A stretch of 64,000 bases of DNA, taken from contig RCNN01000001.1 of NCBI GenBank assembly GCA_003667245.1, positions 186,001-250,000 of the forward strand, written 5' to 3'. Positions 24,227 to 38,012 of this stretch are shown in pieces. A program made the position numbers and the translations under genes. The notes beneath the pieces were generated by a model that saw nothing but the letters and a program-made list of their open reading frames with translations, was not told the DNA's origin and did not search any database. How positions within the stretch are numbered: position 1 is the first letter of the stretch; every line of letters starts with the position of its first letter. This DNA comes from Heterostelium multicystogenum. Lineage: Eukaryota; Evosea; Eumycetozoa; Acytosteliales; Acytosteliaceae.

Positions 24227-24522
24227 TCTAATCTATTTAAATCTCTATGTGTGAATGTTTTTTTATATTTGTCAGAAACCACCCCTTGTGTTCACCAACT
24301 TCTGAGTTCAAAAAAAAGTCAGTTGGATTTAGTGTGGGATTTCCCAAAGTTAGAAACATAAACAGGTGGAAACAAAATGTACAATAATCAAAGAAAAGAG
24401 ACATTGGAAATGATGTATTTGTAGTAGAATATAAAACTATTCTAATAATATTTTATTTGGGATAAAATAAAAGGTAATTGTTTAAAAACAAAGATTACTT
24501 GTTCAAGAAAGGGCGTTGTTAT

Positions 24523-26673
<2,151 letters not shown>

Positions 26674-28599
26674 ATAGCTAATAATTCTAAATGAATATCT
26701 ATGTTTTTTATAATATTATAAATATGTATTTATATAAATATAAAGAATAACAAAAAATGTTAATTTTATATGTTTAATTAATTGAAACATGTGAGTTATA
26801 AATATTTTTTTGTTTTCAAAATTAAATTAAAAAACAAAAATTAATTTTAATTAAAATTCTAACAATGTTGTTGAAAATTGAATATTTGAGAACTAACGTC
26901 CGAATTAATTTAATTAATTTCAAAGTTCGTTAAAATTACTTGAACAACAACGCATTACTACAAATTTCTCTTTATTTTATCCCCGCAATCTTAAAAAAAA
27001 ATAGATTCAATTTCCTAAATCTTATCTATCAATTCATAATGTTTGTTTGGTGTTTTTTTTTTTTTTAATCGATTTCAAACTGATCCTATGATCATCTAAT
27101 TCTTTTATAACAACAGAATTAAAAATAATTATTTTACTTTTTTGTTTTTTTAAATTGTGATTTAAAATTATTAATAAATATAAATCTTATATAGATATAA
27201 AAAATAAAGTAAAAAACAAAATAAAAACGAAAAAAAAAATAAGAATGATAAATAAATAAATAAAATGATATTGAGGAATGCTAAACTAGATAGTAAAAAA
27301 CGATATTGATTCTTGCGCTATCGAGTTGAATAATAATAAAATAAGGTAGAAACAATAAAGAAACACTAGAACTAGGAATAAAATAGATAGGGAACTTACC
27401 TCACTGAATGTGGGATTGAAACTAATGGAAAACATCGTTCATCGAGTTTTTTGTTAGAGCGGGAATGTGAGAAACAAAACAATAAAATAAAAATAAAAAA
27501 AAGTAAAAAAGGAAAAAATGGGTTCACCAACACCAAAAACAAAAAACCGACAGTTACGTTACAAGAGAATGAAGTTTCAGTAGATACCACAACTACAACT
27601 TGATTCTGTTGTTGTTGTCGTACTGACTACTCCTAATAAACAACATAGTTGTTTGATTTGTTTTGATTGGTGTTTGTTGTGTGTTGATGTAGAATAGAAA
27701 AGTAAAAGAATAATGTTCTTTAATGTGTATGTTGGTGTGGTTGTTTTGTTTTGCCAAGCAGCACCACCACAAACACTCAACTGTTGTAGGAGCTAACAAC
27801 AACAACAACAATAACAGCAACAACTATTGTCATTAAATATATATTATTTAACAATAGTTGTCAATACAACATTTCATTAATTTTTAAAATGATATCAATA
27901 TGTGTTGATTATTAGTTGTAAAATCTCGACTCTTTCGTCTAACTGAATATTTAATTAATTTTAAATAATTTTGAAAAAAACAGTAAAATTTTCATCGATG
28001 TTCAAAAATAGTTTTGAAAGAGAGTCATTAGTTAACATATTTCAACAAAAAAACAATCTGGACTTTTCATTATTATTATTATTATTATTATAATAAGTTA
28101 TAATAAAATGACAAAATATGGAATCAATCCTAATTCTCTCAACATTCAAAATTGATGTACATTGTGATTGACAATAACCCATTTATAAGTAGTAGTAATC
28201 TTACCATATACATACATAAATTCATTCATTAGTAATTGATCTTTAATTTTATTAATTAGAGATTGCAACAAGATAAAATTTCGATCCTTCCTTACAAATG
28301 GATAGAGGTTTATATATGAAGAATTAATTTATTAGTTAGTTAGTGATATTAGTTTAAGATTTAATAATCTTAATTCTATTTGTAACTCAATTATGTTTAA
28401 ATATTCTAAATATGGTTGGAATTTAGTTGAACAGATCAACTAAATTAATGAACGAATGAATGAATGAATATATCAAGAATATAAATTATTGATGTTTATA
28501 AATAGAAGTGGAGACACAAAGTAGAAGTTGTTATTGTTCTATTCTTATTTTCTTTATTGATATCCAAAGTACTCTTCTCTTGTTATTACTTAAATAAAT
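26674..28599. other. Large AT-rich divergent intergenic region
   Basis: About 1.9 kb separating the DEAD-box gene from the secreted Cys-rich gene. It has very high AT content, long A and T runs, ACA/ACC-rich patches near 27590-27820 and an ATT microsatellite near 28075. Open frames in the ACA/TTG-rich patch are low-complexity artefacts. A hairpin lies at 27820-27861. Confidence 0.5.
27820..27861. repeat. 42-base near-perfect hairpin
   Basis: ACAACTATTGT at 27820-27830 pairs with ACAATAGTTGT at 27851-27861. The intervening 20 bases are themselves AT-palindromic, with TTAAATA facing TATTTAA. Confidence 0.85.
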
Positions 28600-29004
28600 A
28601 TGAATAAATTAATAGTAATATATGTTTTGATATTTAGTTCTGCATTATGTGCCTATGCATCACTGGATTGTAGAGCTGCATTCTGTATTGATGCTGATAG
28701 AAGCAAGTGTGAGTCCCAAGGAAACATTTGGCATCCAAAGGATATTCTGAATGGAGTTTGTTGTGACTATTGTGAGATTACCTGTGCAGCAGTTTCATGT
28801 ATTCGAGTCAATAGAAGAGAATGTGAACTGTCAGGTGGTAAATTTGTTCCTGCCAATAGAAAAGCCGGCCAATGCTGTGATAGATGCAATCATTTTTGTG
28901 ATACTGTTAGATGTGCTTATCCAAACTGCATGCCTGGATATGTTCAGATGCCACCAGATTATTCCAAAAAAATATGTTGTCCATACTGTAAAAAGATTCA
29001 ATAA
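28600..29004 (+). CDS. Secreted cysteine-rich protein with three internal repeats
   Basis: 134 residues in one exon. Residues 1-20 (MNKLIVIYVLIFSSALCAYA) form a clear signal peptide. The mature part holds three repeats of about 36 residues. The first two follow a pattern of C-x-A-x-x-C, then CE, then G, then P, then CCDYC or CCDRC. The third is a diverged copy ending ICCPYC. Paired Cys-Cys and C-x-x-C at the end of each repeat suggest a disulphide-rich extracellular or spore-coat-type protein. I do not recognise a named family. An ATG with upstream AT-rich promoter and a fully open frame support it. Confidence 0.8.
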   Translation: MNKLIVIYVLIFSSALCAYASLDCRAAFCIDADRSKCESQGNIWHPKDILNGVCCDYCEITCAAVSCIRVNRRECELSGGKFVPANRKAGQCCDRCNHFCDTVRCAYPNCMPGYVQMPPDYSKKICCPYCKKIQ

Positions 29005-29353
29005 TAATTCTACCTATCTTATTTCAATTCTTTTGTATATACGCCCCATCAGCAGCAATAACAAGAGTATACCTATTAATAAATTCTGCTTTTTTTTGGA
29101 AATAAGAAGTTCCAGTGAATAAAAATTTATTAACCAATGGATTAACTATTGAATTCTGTTTATCATTGTATGTATTGTTCAATGATTTGGAGTGACTCGA
29201 GATCTGTATATATAGGTAGATGTAAGTGCCTACTTTGACATCACTTTACCAAGAGTATTTTCATGGTTGATTAATATAGTGATTTGGTTATTAACTAAAG
29301 CCATGTGGTATATGCATATATTATATTATCCAATGTATCATATGCTAAAGTAA
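29005..29353. other. Convergent intergenic region
   Basis: Shared 3' side of the Cys-rich gene (plus) and PPIL3 (minus). AT-rich, nothing else seen. Confidence 0.5.
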
Positions 29354-30092
29354 TTATAATGCAAGTGGATTTGCGTGAATTGTCACATTTTTTAAAAATG
29401 ATATCTGTTAATGGTGTATCATTTCCATCAACTGGAACCTTTTCCATTAAGTCCAAAACATCCATACCATCGATTACTCTGTATTATTATTAATAGTAAT
29501 AGGAGATCAGTATATGAATTTTACCATGGTAAAATTGTTAGGGTTGTTATCATACATACTTTCCAAAGACAGTATAAACTTTGTTTAGATGTCTTTGTTT
29601 TGCATAGGTTATAAAGAATTGAGATTGATTAGTATCTGGACCGCTGTTGGCCATTGACAAGATACCTCTAGTGCTGTGTTTCAAGTGAGAGACAAACTCA
29701 TCTTTGAAAGGTCTTTTCCATATGCTCTGGCCACCTCTTCCGGTGTTAGTTGGGTCTCCACCCTGAATCATGAAGCCTTTTATATTTCTATGAAAATTGG
29801 TATTATCATAATAACCCGATGCACATAATGCAAGGAAATTCTAAACATCAGTAATAATAGTTCAATTGATTATTAGTTAGTACCAATTCCACAACCTTTA
29901 ATACAACATTATGATGTTATAATGGTATATTTGATAGATACCTCTGATGCTAATGGTACAGAGTCACAGAATATCTCTACTTTTATATCACCTAAAGTTG
30001 TATGTAAAGTAACTGACTGGTTTCAAATTCAAATTAGCATGACAATTCTTATAAACCCTATGATATCATAGCTATAGTATAATAGTTACCAT
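29354..30092 (-). CDS. ppil3: Cyclophilin-type peptidyl-prolyl isomerase, PPIL3 family
   Basis: Spliceosome-associated cyclophilin. Four exons: the start codon alone at the end of exon 1 (30092-30090, followed directly by GTAAC), then 30016-29942, 29840-29560 and 29478-29354. [17 protein letters not shown] at the start, [45 protein letters not shown] and the end HANPLAL match PPIL3. The catalytic Arg of FHR and the QFF motif are present, as is the R-G-I-L-S-M-A-N segment. The T-run at 29388-29393 has one base too many, shifting the frame 13 codons before the end; restoring it is required to reach the family-typical ANPLA ending. Confidence 0.92.
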
Positions 30093-30330
30093 TATTATAT
30101 CTATATATATTATTATTATTATTATTATTGGTATGATTCAATGTGAGTGATGCATTGATTATCACTGATTATCTACTTTTGGAAGTTCTGTTCTTGTTGT
30201 GATCATTTGATTGTTGAAAAACTGAAAAAAACAAAAAAATAATCACAGTCATATTGTAGATTATTATTAAATAGATTAGATAGAATTTGCATTGTTTTGT
30301 ATAGATCGTAGAGTGTTAATATAGCATATC

Positions 30331-30960
30331 ATGACTTGGTTGAAGTTTTACCAGTTGGTGTCATCATGTCTGCCGGTGTCTTACTTATGGCATATGGTCT
30401 TGATCATGGTCACAGAGCATTCCACAATGGAAAGGTTGGTTATCGACAAGTCAACAATAACAACAACAACAATATATTACATTTTTAAATAAGAGATGTA
30501 TTCAATAGTTAAGCGATCAGTACAACTAGTCGTATATATTTTGATAGAATAGATGCATCATCATATATGACAGGATGACGTTTTGACAAAGCGCCGGCAA
30601 GAGATTCAATACCACCAATGACAGGCATCATTCAAACAACACACATATATAGATGTCTTAGAATAGAGATATATGATTAAAGGAATGAATCTAGAAACAT
30701 AAGAATGCACTTATTTGAAGATGTTAGATTAGCTTTGGATTAGAGTTATATTTAATTAGCTTTTGACATGGTTATTTTGAAATTAAGCAAATGATACTAA
30801 TACATTATATATTAATATTCATGTATAGCCACACAGACACTCGAAAGAGAGAGTAGATTATCATCTTGATACACGTGATGAACAAATTTTAGATTTTAGA
30901 GTGATAAAGAACAATCCGAGAAAGCTAGATCGACTATTACAGAGTGTTCAGAATCAATAA
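30331..30960 (+). CDS. ndufa1: NADH dehydrogenase complex I subunit NDUFA1 (MWFE-like)
   Basis: Small single-helix accessory subunit of mitochondrial complex I. Exons 30331-30434 and 30829-30960. After the ATG comes a Trp and, with one base restored at the T-pair near 30340, EVLPVGVIMSAGVLLMAYGL, matching the MWFE-x-LP start and the single transmembrane helix of NDUFA1. The conserved H-x-H/R region (DHGHRAFHNGK) follows, then a charged tail (HSKERVDYHLDTRDEQIL) as in plants and protists. Total is about 78 residues. The intron of 394 bases is unusually long for this window. The identification rests on pattern and size, as the family is short. Confidence 0.7.
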
Positions 30961-31306
30961 AATGCAACATCATCAACAACAAGTAACATAGTAACAGATA
31001 CCCATTTATCAACCATTAATAATAATAGCAACCTACAATAACTTATCAAATAAATATATTATAAGCGATTTTATATACATGTCTAGATTAAATTATATTT
31101 GAAAATACAGGGTGGTTACATTTCAGATCTATACTTATAATTCTCGAAATAATCTCATAAATACTGCAGATTATTTGGTCCAAACTTGACCAGGCAGAGC
31201 ATAGTGTACTTTACATTCACTTGGTCAACTAAACACATTAATCAGTGATCATTAATTACATTAGTTGGTTAGCAAAAGCATCAGCATTATATGCAAAGAT
31301 TAATAG

Positions 31307-31884
31307 ATGTATAGGATAGAGCCTTTAAGTAGAGATAGTATCGTTCGTCTATGGGAAATAGATAGAGCGGAGGTCATCCGTTCTATGTATAGGGTTGTGG
31401 CTAATGACAACAGTGGAGAGGACAACGATATCAAGGCGAAAACATTGCTTGAATACCCAGAGTATCACGATGTAAAAGGATTTCCGCCTGAGGATATTGT
31501 TATTTACACACCAATCCTCCTGGATTGCTATGATAGAGGAGGATACTTTTTTGCGATTAGCGATGAGAAAAAACAAGATATTAGGTGGTGCCGTCTTGGA
31601 TACAAAGAAGATAGGCGTGACTGAGGACTTGTTGCAGTTGTTATTTATTTACGTTGGATCCGATCAGCGTGGCAAAGGACTGGGTCGACTCTTATTTCAG
31701 CGTTGTGTAGAGCAAGCGAAAGATATTGAGGGCATCAATGGCATCTATATTTCATCAATCCCAGCAAAAGAATACAGTTGACTTCTACATCACCCAGGGA
31801 TGCCAACTAATAGACACACCAGACCCAATACTATTTCAAAGAGAACCAGAAGATATTCATTTAGTTCTTAAAATAAAGAAATAG
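31307..31884 (+). CDS. GNAT-family N-acetyltransferase
   Basis: Acetyl-CoA-dependent acetyltransferase of unknown substrate, about 190 residues in one exon from the ATG at 31307. Motif B/A of the fold is clear: LLQLLFIYVGSDQRGKGLGR with the acetyl-CoA-binding R-G-x-G-x-G/A loop, then LLFQRCVEQAK. The C-terminal part has FYITQGCQLID, the usual beta strand and turn (FY-x-x-x-G). The frame shifts twice, at A-runs 31568-31573 and 31766-31769, each with one extra A; protein continues smoothly after each. Confidence 0.82.
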
Positions 31885-31942
31885 CCAATACATATAAGAC
31901 TTTTAGTACAATAAATAAAAAGATAAATTGAAATGAATCAAT

Positions 31943-33753
31943 TTAGTTTATTGGCGATTGTTTTTCTTCTTCGATCAATGGCTTTTTCAGGGGTGAATCG
32001 AACTCCGGTAAAACTTGGACTTCTTCAGGATTCTGTAGGAACGATGCATATAATGCAACCAAAAATGTTATGAAAAATGATTCCAGTGTTAATCAAAAAG
32101 TGCATTCCGGGGAAGAATATAGGTGAGCTATCTCCAATGAAATATGAGAAGATATTTAGCGAGGCATAAGCACCGGCGGCTGATGATAGTGATGAGAGTG
32201 CTGATACACCTGTCAGCATTGCACCTTGGACATGTGATGGAGATGCTTTGGAAATGATAGACTGAATCAAATTCAAAAAGAACCATACCGAATGATCCAA
32301 AATGCCATGGATACTGCCCACATCCATTGATTGAATGCAAAAGCATACAAAACATGTAAACATGCACTAAACAAGAATGCACAATATAACTATCTTTCTT
32401 TTCAGCTAAAAGGGAAATATTAATATTAGAATATCTCTGTGAATTATCTACAATCTGTTAATATTTACCAATGAATTTAAGTAGGATTGGCAAAATGATA
32501 GAACTATATACAAATACTGATGCACCAACTACACTCGTATTGATGGAGTTTTGGAAAGCTCCCCATCCGTATCTAATATTGGTGTAATAATAGGCAGTAT
32601 TGATGGTGTCTTGACTGGTATAGGTGTATGAGAAGTATAGCAATGCATAAATTCCAATATACTTTGATGTTGTGAAGAGTCTAATTATCGATTTGAATGG
32701 ATTTAGTGATCCAAGTTTCTCTTTGGATATCTGTCCAAATTGGTTATAGGTTGTGTCCTTAAGCTTTCCTTCTATATACTTTATCGAGTCGACAGTAGGT
32801 AATAAGAATAAGAAAGACAGAACTAACAAACTAACATTGCCAATTACAGCGGCTTTGTAGGAATACAATTGAATAAGCATCATCTCCAAAAGGGGACCTC
32901 CTGCCACAGATATACCGGCTACTCCTCCGACGATCATGAACCACATTGATCGGTCACTTTTAGGTGTCAAGTCGGCGAGGTATGAAAGGGTGATGGCTAG
33001 TTGACCATTAGTAACACCAGCAATAGTATGACTGATATAGAAAGGCCAGACCAATTCAAACCAAAAAGTAATACCAACAACTGCCTGGTCAATGATCTGA
33101 GTCAGAGCGATGATAACCAATATCTTCTTTCTTCCATATCGATCAGATAGTACACCCAGGAGTGGAGAAAACAAAAAATTCGTCACATAAGGCATGGCAT
33201 CGGCTACAGATTTATATTTAGAAGCCAGCGATGTTACTTCATCATTGGTAAAATCTGGATGTTCTCTTCGTACATAATTGGTGAAAATATTTGGGATCAA
33301 AAGTTTAGCACTAGATACTCTGATTACCATTGCAACAGCCACAAAGAAAATAATGAGGAGTTTATCTCTAAGGAAAGGTTGTTTCCAAATCTTATTTTTC
33401 TTTGGCGGGTCATTTTTCACGGTGTTTTCATCAATAATTATCGGTGGACTAAGGATGCCAGAATCAGTATCTGAATCTGATTCAAACTCTTTTGGAAATT
33501 TGAGTAAGTGTTCTTTATCATCATTTCCAGTCAGTTTACTAATAAAATTATCATCGTTGTAAGAAGATAAAGGACTTTCAATACTACTAGTACTTTCATC
33601 CATCAAATTTCTAATTTCAACACCATTATAATTATTTATACTGTTATCATAGCTATTATTATTAATATTCTGATAATTATGATATATATTATTATTGTTA
33701 CTATTATTATTGTTACTATTATTATTATTATTATCACTATTATTATTATACAT
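31943..33753 (-). CDS. Major facilitator superfamily transporter, MFSD14/TetA-like
   Basis: Twelve-helix-type membrane transporter of unknown substrate. The first well-placed ATG is at 33753, followed by a long Asn-rich tract and an acidic soluble N-terminus. The MFS signature between helices 2 and 3 is GVLSDRYGRKK. Helix-rich sequence follows, with LADLTPKSDRS at the loop between helices 4 and 5, as in MFSD14 and tetracycline-type exporters. One intron begins at about 32466 (GTAAAT) and ends near 32393. The C-terminal half (VQGAMLTGVSALSS, then FSYFIGDSSP) is read through three frame shifts near 32340, 32285 and 32060, all without introns. The protein ends in an acidic tail KPLIEEEKQSPIN, stop at 31943-31945. 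Confidence 0.85.
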
Positions 33754-33953
33754 TTTATTATTTGATAAAATTAGATTAATATACAATTTATATATATATG
33801 TAGGTTAATGAAATCTAATGTTAGTTCAATATAGTTATTATCTAATTCTCTCCTCTAATGATTATAACACCACAGAGGTAACAAATCAAACACACTTGTA
33901 CAAATAAATAAATAAATTATAAAACAAAAAGGAAGTAGAATTCGTATTTAAAA

Positions 33954-34202
33954 TCAAAAATACAATGAGTGTTGAATTCTTTTATCTATTATTAAGAATG
34001 TCACAGCATCCCCTACACCAATATACTTTAATGATATTAAATGTTTAATATCTCCAGGGATACCTCTGTTTTTGGGATTGAAATTTTTTGGTTTACCAGT
34101 GTTTGAAGTATCATCAAATTTCCAAACAGAAACAAGCAAATTTCTTTTAAAAAACATGTTTAGATATATATTTCTGTGGAAGTTTTCTGACAGGCAAAAC
34201 AA
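33954..34202 (-). CDS. Short open frame, uncertain protein
   Basis: An 82-codon frame with mixed composition (for example VWKFDDTSNTGKPKNF and KYIGVGDAVTFLIID) that reads more like protein than random AT-rich DNA. I find no family, and splice partners are not clear. A possible acceptor (TTTGCAG) lies just upstream of its first codons, so it may be a terminal exon of a small gene. Confidence 0.3.
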   Translation of the reverse strand: MFCLSENFHRNIYLNMFFKRNLLVSVWKFDDTSNTGKPKNFNPKNRGIPGDIKHLISLKYIGVGDAVTFLIIDKRIQHSLYF

Positions 34203-34519
34203 GCCAACTGCAAATCAAACATTCACAAAAAGATGTCACCTAAACCAAATTAATTAAACTGGTTCTTAAAACTAAAATACAAGTAAACAGTCACACCTGT
34301 TTAGACATGTCGTTTTGAACATTCAACTAACGCTTCTTACACTGTTTGATTGAATAAGTGAAGCTTGATTGCTCGAGAACTTTCCTATTGCAATTTTACT
34401 TTATTTTATATTAAAGGGTAATAATCGCTGAGGAGTCATTACTTTTGTTGTTAATTTCGTCTCTTGACATCATTTGGATTGTGTTGTCGTGGGCCAGCCT
34501 TTTATAGAGGTAGTTTTGA

Positions 34520-35743
34520 TTACCAAGAAGTTTCCAATTGATGATAAACATCAACATCATTGCAAAAGTAAATATTTGAAAAATAGATAGACCAGCTAAA
34601 GCTATCTTTTGAATCTATGCCTACACAACAGTATCTTGGTTGCTCATCGAGGGGTGTGTGCACTGTCTGATCATCCCGCTCACCATCAACATTTCGTATC
34701 CATGTCTCATGAGAAAGAGTCTTTTCGTATATCTTAAGAACACGTGCACCCTGAGTATACTTGGGGTTATAGGAGCCATATCCTGACTTGCGACCATATC
34801 CCAAGTCTAATCCAAAGAAATCACCATGATAATCATTTTTATGGTCATGTCCAAAGTAAAGTGATCTAATATCGCCTCTTTCAATCATTGACTGGACTAA
34901 GTCTGACCCATCACCAAAACAACACGAAAGCTTTTCTCCAAAATCGCCTCGAACCGTTTTAGTATTCCATAAATCTATCACCTCAATTGGAGGAACATGT
35001 ACAAATGCAAAAGCTGGGTTCTATTTTTAAAATGATGTATGTTATTATAATATTCTTATATAAATAAATATAAAGCTGTATTCTATCTACTTACACTATT
35101 ATATCTCTTTGAAGTTTCTTTATACCAATCTACTTGAGAATGATCCACACATCCCCAATCTCCATTCATACTTGCGCACCTATCACTTTTCATACTATCA
35201 AATATATAAATTAAAGTTGCCATTTCTTCGGAGTCTGATGACTGTATTTCAAGGACATAGTTGGCAACACCCGAGATATTAGAAGGACCGATTTGAGTCA
35301 GGCTCAAATCATAAGACATATCTAGTTTAGTTAGATTCAGCCTTGTCATATTTCCTTCGTCATCATGGTTTCCAAAAGTAACAGACCATCTAGATACTCG
35401 TGTTAATATCATTCATTTGTCTAAATAATAGTAAAGGTAGGATTACTTACGGAATATTTCGTTTTCTCATTGGTTCAGTAAGGGTATCCCAAATGGTATA
35501 GTAGTTTGTAATATTGTTGGTGAAGAAATCAGTATATCCTGATATCATGTCACCAGACAACATAACGAAATCAGGTTGTTCAGACTCAATAAGAATCTCT
35601 TGTGCTTCGATATTCAATTTGTCCCATTCTACATTCTCTCCATAATGTAAATCAGTGATTTGTAGAATTTTAAAAGTGTTATCTGAATTGAATTTTAAAA
35701 TCGGTTTATTATTATTATAGTTATTATAATTAACACCTCTATC

Positions 35744-35793
<50 letters not shown>

Positions 35794-35893
35794 TACTATA
35801 TACAATATTTATAAAATATATATTTACAAATAAAAATACAATTATAATATTTTTTAAATTTAATATATCTATATTTAAATCTTTGTTTTTCAT
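34520..35893 (-). CDS. Secreted calcineurin-type metallophosphoesterase (purple acid phosphatase-like)
   Basis: Exons 35893-35451, 35389-35095 and 35020-34520. The N-terminus carries a hydrophobic signal or anchor (IIIVFLFVNIYFINIVYS), then a run of Asn coded by an ATT repeat. Metal-binding motifs are in order: DLHYGE (D-x-H), SGDMISG (GD), GNHDDEG (GNHD), HVPP (H) and GHDHKND (GHDH). This is the full set for a binuclear metallophosphatase. The pattern resembles plant PAP29-type enzymes and dictyostelid relatives. It is probably extracellular or endolysosomal. The last 60 residues after CCVG look different in composition and might reflect a frame shift near the end. Confidence 0.85.
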
Positions 35894-36572
35894 TTTAAAG
35901 ATTATATTTCTTTTATTATTAACTGTATTATTATTATTATTATTAAGGACTTATATAGATTTTATTATTATCCAAATTACAAGATAATATTATTTATATG
36001 TAATTTCATTTAATTTTAAAGTATTTATATGTTTTAATAATAAAATATAAATTAAATGTTTGAACTAAGTATGATTAATGATTAATATTATGTGTTAATT
36101 TGTGTAGTTGGAGAGAACTTAAAAATTAATATTTAATTATTTATTCAACTTCATTCATGATTATTGATTCATAACTTTTTCCATATTTATATAGTTTGGT
36201 GGACTCTGACTGACTGATAATGCCAATAGAATTTAGTGTATCACTAATAACATTCACCAAATTTCGAATTCATCATTATCACTTGTTTTTATTTCTATAG
36301 AATTAATTTGGTTCAGACCAGAGTTTGTGTGTTCAAATAATAATATAATAATTCATTACATTTGGTGAAAGTGTGGTTGTTTCAGTGTTTCTTTTGGTAG
36401 TAGTTAATTAGTTCGTAACATTGGCGAAGCAAAATATAGTAGTGTGTTTTTGGTGAAGATTGTTTGTGCTTCTGTGGGGTGGGGATCTCACAGATATCAA
36501 ATCAGTGTTTTTTTATTGGGATTTTAATTAATCTACAATCATATAATATATCAAGACTCTTTCCTTACTAGT

Positions 36573-36621
36573 AACCTGTCAAAACAAACTCCACTTGCAA
36601 CATTATTAATGTTGACAGGTT
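36573..36621. repeat. 10-bp perfect inverted repeat
   Basis: AACCTGTCAA (36573-36582) pairs with TTGACAGGTT (36612-36621) across 29 bases. CTGTCA-type half sites can be protein-binding sites. Confidence 0.7.
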
Positions 36622-37110
36622 GTTGTTGTTGGCGTTGAGGTTGTTATTGGTGAAACCCTTTTTTCACACGCGTGACTGATACAACATATATTTAAATTTG
36701 GTAACAAGTTTTTTGTGAAACTTTGGTCAGAGTTTGAATTCTAATTTCTCAGCACTTACCCCCTGCGTTGTGCAAATATACCCCAAATTGGGTTTTTAAT
36801 AAAGTAGTATTTTTCTTTGTGGTTAGCTATTTAGGTGCGTTCTAATTCTAATTTGGAAGTAAGTCAAATGGTAAACTTTAGATTGGTACCAAATTAAAGT
36901 TGATTTGTTGTTTGATCATGTTTAATGAAGTCTTGGAGAACAAGGAAACTAATGTTTATACTATCAACAGACACAATTTTATAATAAAATCCATTAAATT
37001 TTTGGTGCAAACTAGGACAACTTAATATTTCATTGCAACTCGTGAATTCATTCATTGATGGTAATATTGTTTTGGTGAACGTTATATATATTACTGAACA
37101 TTACAGAACA

Positions 37111-37215
37111 AAATCTAATCGACTGTTTATTAACTGATTATTAATCGTTATCTTTTAGAAAATAGCGATATCATTCTTCTTAATGCTAACGATTAATAAA
37201 CAGTTGATTAGATTT
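37111..37215. repeat. Long imperfect inverted repeat (MITE-like or hairpin RNA)
   Basis: The left arm at 37111-37133 (AAATCTAATCGACTGTTTAT and on) matches the complement of 37193-37215 with a single mismatch (G against A). The pairing resumes with ATCGTTA (37144-37150) after a ten-base insertion in the left arm. The loop is about 36 bases. Confidence 0.85.
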
Positions 37216-37397
37216 GATTGAGTTGTGGTGTGTCTGAGTTAATGTTAATATCAAAATTTTGTTTTTTTTTTGGTAACCTGAGTAAATCTTTTAATTGAAA
37301 TTTCATCAATCTGCTTGCGAGTGATCATCGATCTACTCACTTTACGTTGTGTAATAGACGATAAATTAAACTTATATTAGCTAGTAACAATAAGAAG

Positions 37398-37916
37398 ATG
37401 TCAGATAAAGAAGATAAAGATAAGAGTAGTAGTAGCAGCAGCAGCTCTAAAGTTGTTGTTTCAAATGTATCGGGTTCAACGGCAGGTAGTGGAAGTGGTG
37501 ACTTCCATGTATATAGAAATCAGAGAAGAAAAGAGCTGACTCGTATTGAGTCGATGGAGAAAAGCGCTATTATTGTAAGTGGATCCGATCTTACTTCAAC
37601 ATCAGTGTGTTACTATGAGATCTAGATAATCTAATTGGTGCTTTAATATATTATCATCTGTAGGACAAAGAGAATCAAGAGTTTCAAAAGAGAAGAGAAG
37701 AGAATTTAAGAGAAGCAGAAGAAAAGAACTGCAAAGAAATCACAAAAGAGAAAGATGAAGAAGCAACAGCGAAAGCACAATGAAATTAGAAAGAAAGTAG
37801 AGATTGAGTTAGAAAAGTTAAAACAAAAGCAAAGCACAACAACAGATAGAGATGATGGTGATCATGAAAATGATGATGGAGACGATAAACAAACTTCAAC
37901 AACTAAAGATGAATGA
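37398..37916 (+). CDS. prkrip1: PRKRIP1 family protein (spliceosome-associated)
   Basis: Small basic nuclear protein; the human protein is a late spliceosome component. Exons 37398-37574 and 37664-37916. The N-terminus is Ser-rich; the family core is GSGDFHVYRNQRRKEL and then, across the intron, DKENQEFQKRREENLREAEE. A Lys/Arg-rich helix follows, with an acidic Asp-rich tail ending TTKDE. Within the second exon the frame shifts by one near 37730 (A-rich run), after which the basic helix continues. Length after correction would be about 140 residues, as usual for the family. Confidence 0.8.
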
Positions 37917-38012
37917 ATAAATAACCTCAAAATAATAATTGTAAGATAGATCATACATACGCAGCTACAAGTCAAAGTAGTGTTTTATCAATAGCTATTT
38001 TATTTATTAATT

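Larger units (their letters stand above)
35894..37397. other. Long divergent intergenic region
   Basis: About 1.5 kb between a minus-strand phosphatase and plus-strand PRKRIP1. AT-rich at the left, with GT-rich patches at 36360-36660. It contains two inverted repeats (36573-36621 and 37111-37215). No coding signal. Confidence 0.5.

Noticed and set aside
27577..27823. Two overlapping minus-strand frames with poly-Leu or Thr/Asn runs
   Set aside because: They arise from CAA/TTG microsatellite-like DNA; no splice or family support.
35742..35795. ATT repeat considered as a noncoding microsatellite
   Set aside because: It is in frame in the phosphatase gene and encodes a poly-Asn run.
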